Positions 62,194 through 64,000 of a DNA stretch of 64,000 bases are shown one piece after another; positions within the stretch are counted from its first letter, which is position 1; every line of letters starts with the position of its first letter. Location: the NCBI GenBank assembly GCA_041694155.1, contig JASMTS010000011.1:1-64000 (forward strand), in the 5' to 3' direction. The DNA is from JAAZVM01 sp041694155. Lineage in GTDB: Bacteria; Patescibacteriota; Gracilibacteria; BD1-5; UBA6164. The notes under the pieces were generated by a model. The model did no database searches. It had not been told where the DNA came from and saw only the letters and a program-made list of their open reading frames with translations. A program made the position numbers and the translations under genes.

Positions 62194-64000
62194 ATGAACA
62201 AAGTAGTCTTAGAAATACTAGTAGACAAAAATAATGCAAAATGACCATGAGTTTTTGAGCATATTTTGATTATACTTCATAGAGTTTTTGAAGATTATTC
62301 CAAAAAACTTTACAAAAAATCTGGTTCTCAAGCTAGTTTTTCTTTTGAAATAACTAAGGTTTGAAACAGGATCAGGTTTTTTGTTGTGTGTCCAAAAAAA
62401 TATTCTAATTTTCTTTCTAATCAAATCTATGCTCACTATAATGATGTAGAAATTTTTGAAGTAGGTGACTATATGAAAAATATACCAGATTCAAAAATAA
62501 ATATATGAAAAGTATGATTGAAAAAACACCATTATTTTCCTATAAAAAGTTTTACTGAATTACAAGAAGAGGCTAGTCATGATATGGTAGATCCTTTTTC
62601 AAGTATAACTTCTGCTTTATCAAAAACATGAAAATATACATTAAATACTTTTCAAATAAATTTTACACCTACAAAAGATGATGATTGGAAAAAAAATAGT
62701 GATAAGATCACATCTATTATATTATCTAGTTATCCAACTTTTGTAAAAAAAGTCTTACTTAGTGATAAGTATATATTTTTTAAAATATTATTTTTTCCAT
62801 TTTATTTTATAATTTGGTTTTTGAAAGTTATAAACAAAAAACAAGATGATGAATCATGAAAAGTAGTAAACAATGAAAAAGAATCTGTTTCTAGTTTCAT
62901 AGAAAACAAATTAACACTTTCATGATATTCAAGCTCTATAAATATAATACATGCATGAGATGATAGGGTAGAGTCAAAATGAACAATAAGAGAAATATTT
63001 TCTACATTATCTGTTTATTCTTATTTTTGATTAAATTCTTTTGAGTTATCATGAATATACAATGATGAAGAAACTATATACAAGGCAAAAAATAGACTAG
63101 TAGATAAAAAATGACTAATACTTACAACAAATGAATTATCTTGACTAGTTCATCTTCCTACTAGTTATGTTAAAACTCCTCAAATAAATTGGGTTTCTGC
63201 TCGTGCATTTGAACCACCATCTAACCTTCCTATAATTGATCCTGATCTTACAGATAATATAGTTCCTGAAACAGATCTAACTCCTATTTGAAAAACCAAT
63301 TTTAGATGAACAAATATGAGTTTTGGGATTTGACCAAACGATAGAAGAAGACATATGTATGTTTTGTGAAAAACAGGTATGTGAAAATCTACTCTTTTGG
63401 AAAATATGATAATAGATGACATTAGGAAATGAAGATGAGTAGCTGTTATTGATCCTCATGGAGATTTAGCTGAATCTGTAATATGACATATACCAAAAAG
63501 TAGAACAAATCAGACTATTATTTTTGATCCAAGTGATACTTCTTGGCCTATCGCATTTAATATGCTAGAAAATATAAATCCAGAACTTAGACCATTAGTT
63601 GCATCTTGACTTGTTTGAATATTTAAAAAAATATTCTGAGATAGTTGGTGACCTAGGCTAGAATATATTCTTAGAAATACAATTTTAGCACTTTTAGAAT
63701 ACCCAAATACTACCCTTATATCTATACCTCTTATGCTAACTAGTGAAGTTTATAGAAACAAGGTAGTAAATAAAATAAAAGACCCAGTTGTTAAAAAATT
63801 CTGGACTTGAGAATTTGCAAAAATGGCTCCAAATCAAAGAAATGAAGCTGTTTGACCTATATTAAATAAAGTATGACAATTTTTATCTAGTTCTATACTT
63901 AGAAATGTTTTATGACAACCAAAAAATAGTTTCAATATAAGATGGGCCATGGACAATAAAAAGATTATTATAGTTAATCTTTCTAAGTGAAAAATATGAG
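62194..64000 (+). CDS. VirD4/TraD-like (HerA-FtsK superfamily) ATPase, partial
   Basis: The first 602 codons of a gene that runs off the window. The N-terminal 300 residues are a domain with one or two hydrophobic stretches near 190-215 (YIFFKILFFPFYFIIWFL). Walker A HMYVLGKTGMGKSTLLENMI begins near 388 and Walker B GVAVIDPHGDLAESVI near 417. FDPSDTSWPIAFNML and the later AMDNKKIIIVNLSKG segments match coupling-protein ATPases that feed DNA or proteins into type IV systems. Together with the VirB4-like ATPase at 41306 it supports a dispersed type IV-like machinery. Confidence 0.88.

Noticed and set aside
1..64000. Standard-code reading with many short genes and pseudogenes
   Set aside because: In-frame UGA falls at conserved glycines in dozens of genes, including essential ones; recoding explains all of them at once.

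Overview
The window is one AT-rich bacterial chromosome segment (about a quarter G+C by eye) in which in-frame UGA codons must be read as glycine. UGA falls on invariant glycines throughout: both glycines of the MiaA P-loop, the P-loops of the pilus ATPases, and the phosphatase, FtsZ and NusA cores. Read with UGA=Gly (code 25), with TAA as the main stop and occasional TAG, almost all of the window resolves into full-length genes on both strands with short gaps. This recoding, the very small intergenic spaces, and the mix of type IV pili, VirB4/VirD4-like ATPases and few biosynthetic genes point to a Candidate Phyla Radiation bacterium of the Gracilibacteria / Absconditabacteria group. The window cannot decide between the two.

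Layout. 81-2428 (minus): a flavin module with a ferredoxin-NAD(P)H-reductase-like protein, an ApbE-like flavin transferase and an FMN-binding-like lipoprotein. 2618-4716 (minus): rplL and rplJ with an L10 leader, rpmE, and tRNA-Leu, tRNA-Tyr and tRNA-Thr. 4848-7624 (plus): miaA, a SanA-like protein and a DUF389 membrane protein. 7917-14652 (plus): a restriction-modification island made of one large R-M-S fusion enzyme, two coiled-coil membrane proteins, a RhuM protein and the decayed end of a second specificity gene. 14704-18176 (plus): tex, an unknown gene and a patatin. 18181-21371 (minus): an AstE/aspartoacylase-like hydrolase paired with an ATP-grasp ligase, a TrmH methylase and a 50-residue membrane protein.

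21531-24511 (plus): a GarR-like dehydrogenase, a small membrane protein, a Y-family polymerase and a small secreted protein. 24557-29529 (plus): a copper cluster with an HMA-SafE/DsbD-like-cupredoxin fusion, a CopA ATPase and a multicopper oxidase. 29880-32812 (minus): zur-znuA-znuC-znuB zinc uptake operon. 32899-36572 (minus): a GNAT plus second AstE-like pair behind a structured leader, then a Na/Pi cotransporter with a one-base frameshift. 36725-39601 (plus): an AI-2E family transporter, an alpha/beta hydrolase and an unknown membrane protein. 39734-44505 (minus): a 2H phosphoesterase, tRNA-Glu, rplK, a VirB4-like ATPase and a SpoIIE-type phosphatase.

44780-51860 (plus): ftsA-ftsZ, a small odd ORF, nusA, rplI-ruvX, a C-terminally anchored secreted protein and pilT. 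51981-57132 (minus): a type IV pilus operon, pilB - SpoIIE-type phosphatase - pilC - pilin. 57265-64000: a disordered membrane protein, hisS, a CorC/CNNM protein, a nucleotidyltransferase, a rubredoxin-superoxide-reductase fusion, and a VirD4/TraD-like ATPase that runs off the end.

A recurrent architectural theme is economy. Terminator hairpins repeatedly contain the stop codon of the gene they terminate, and one perfect palindrome gives two convergent genes the same C-terminal residues. The most distinctive systems are the flavinylation module, the copper triple fusion, the two hydrolase pairs (ATP-grasp/AstE and GNAT/AstE), the phosphatase embedded in the pilus operon, and the crossing stems between rplJ and rplL.
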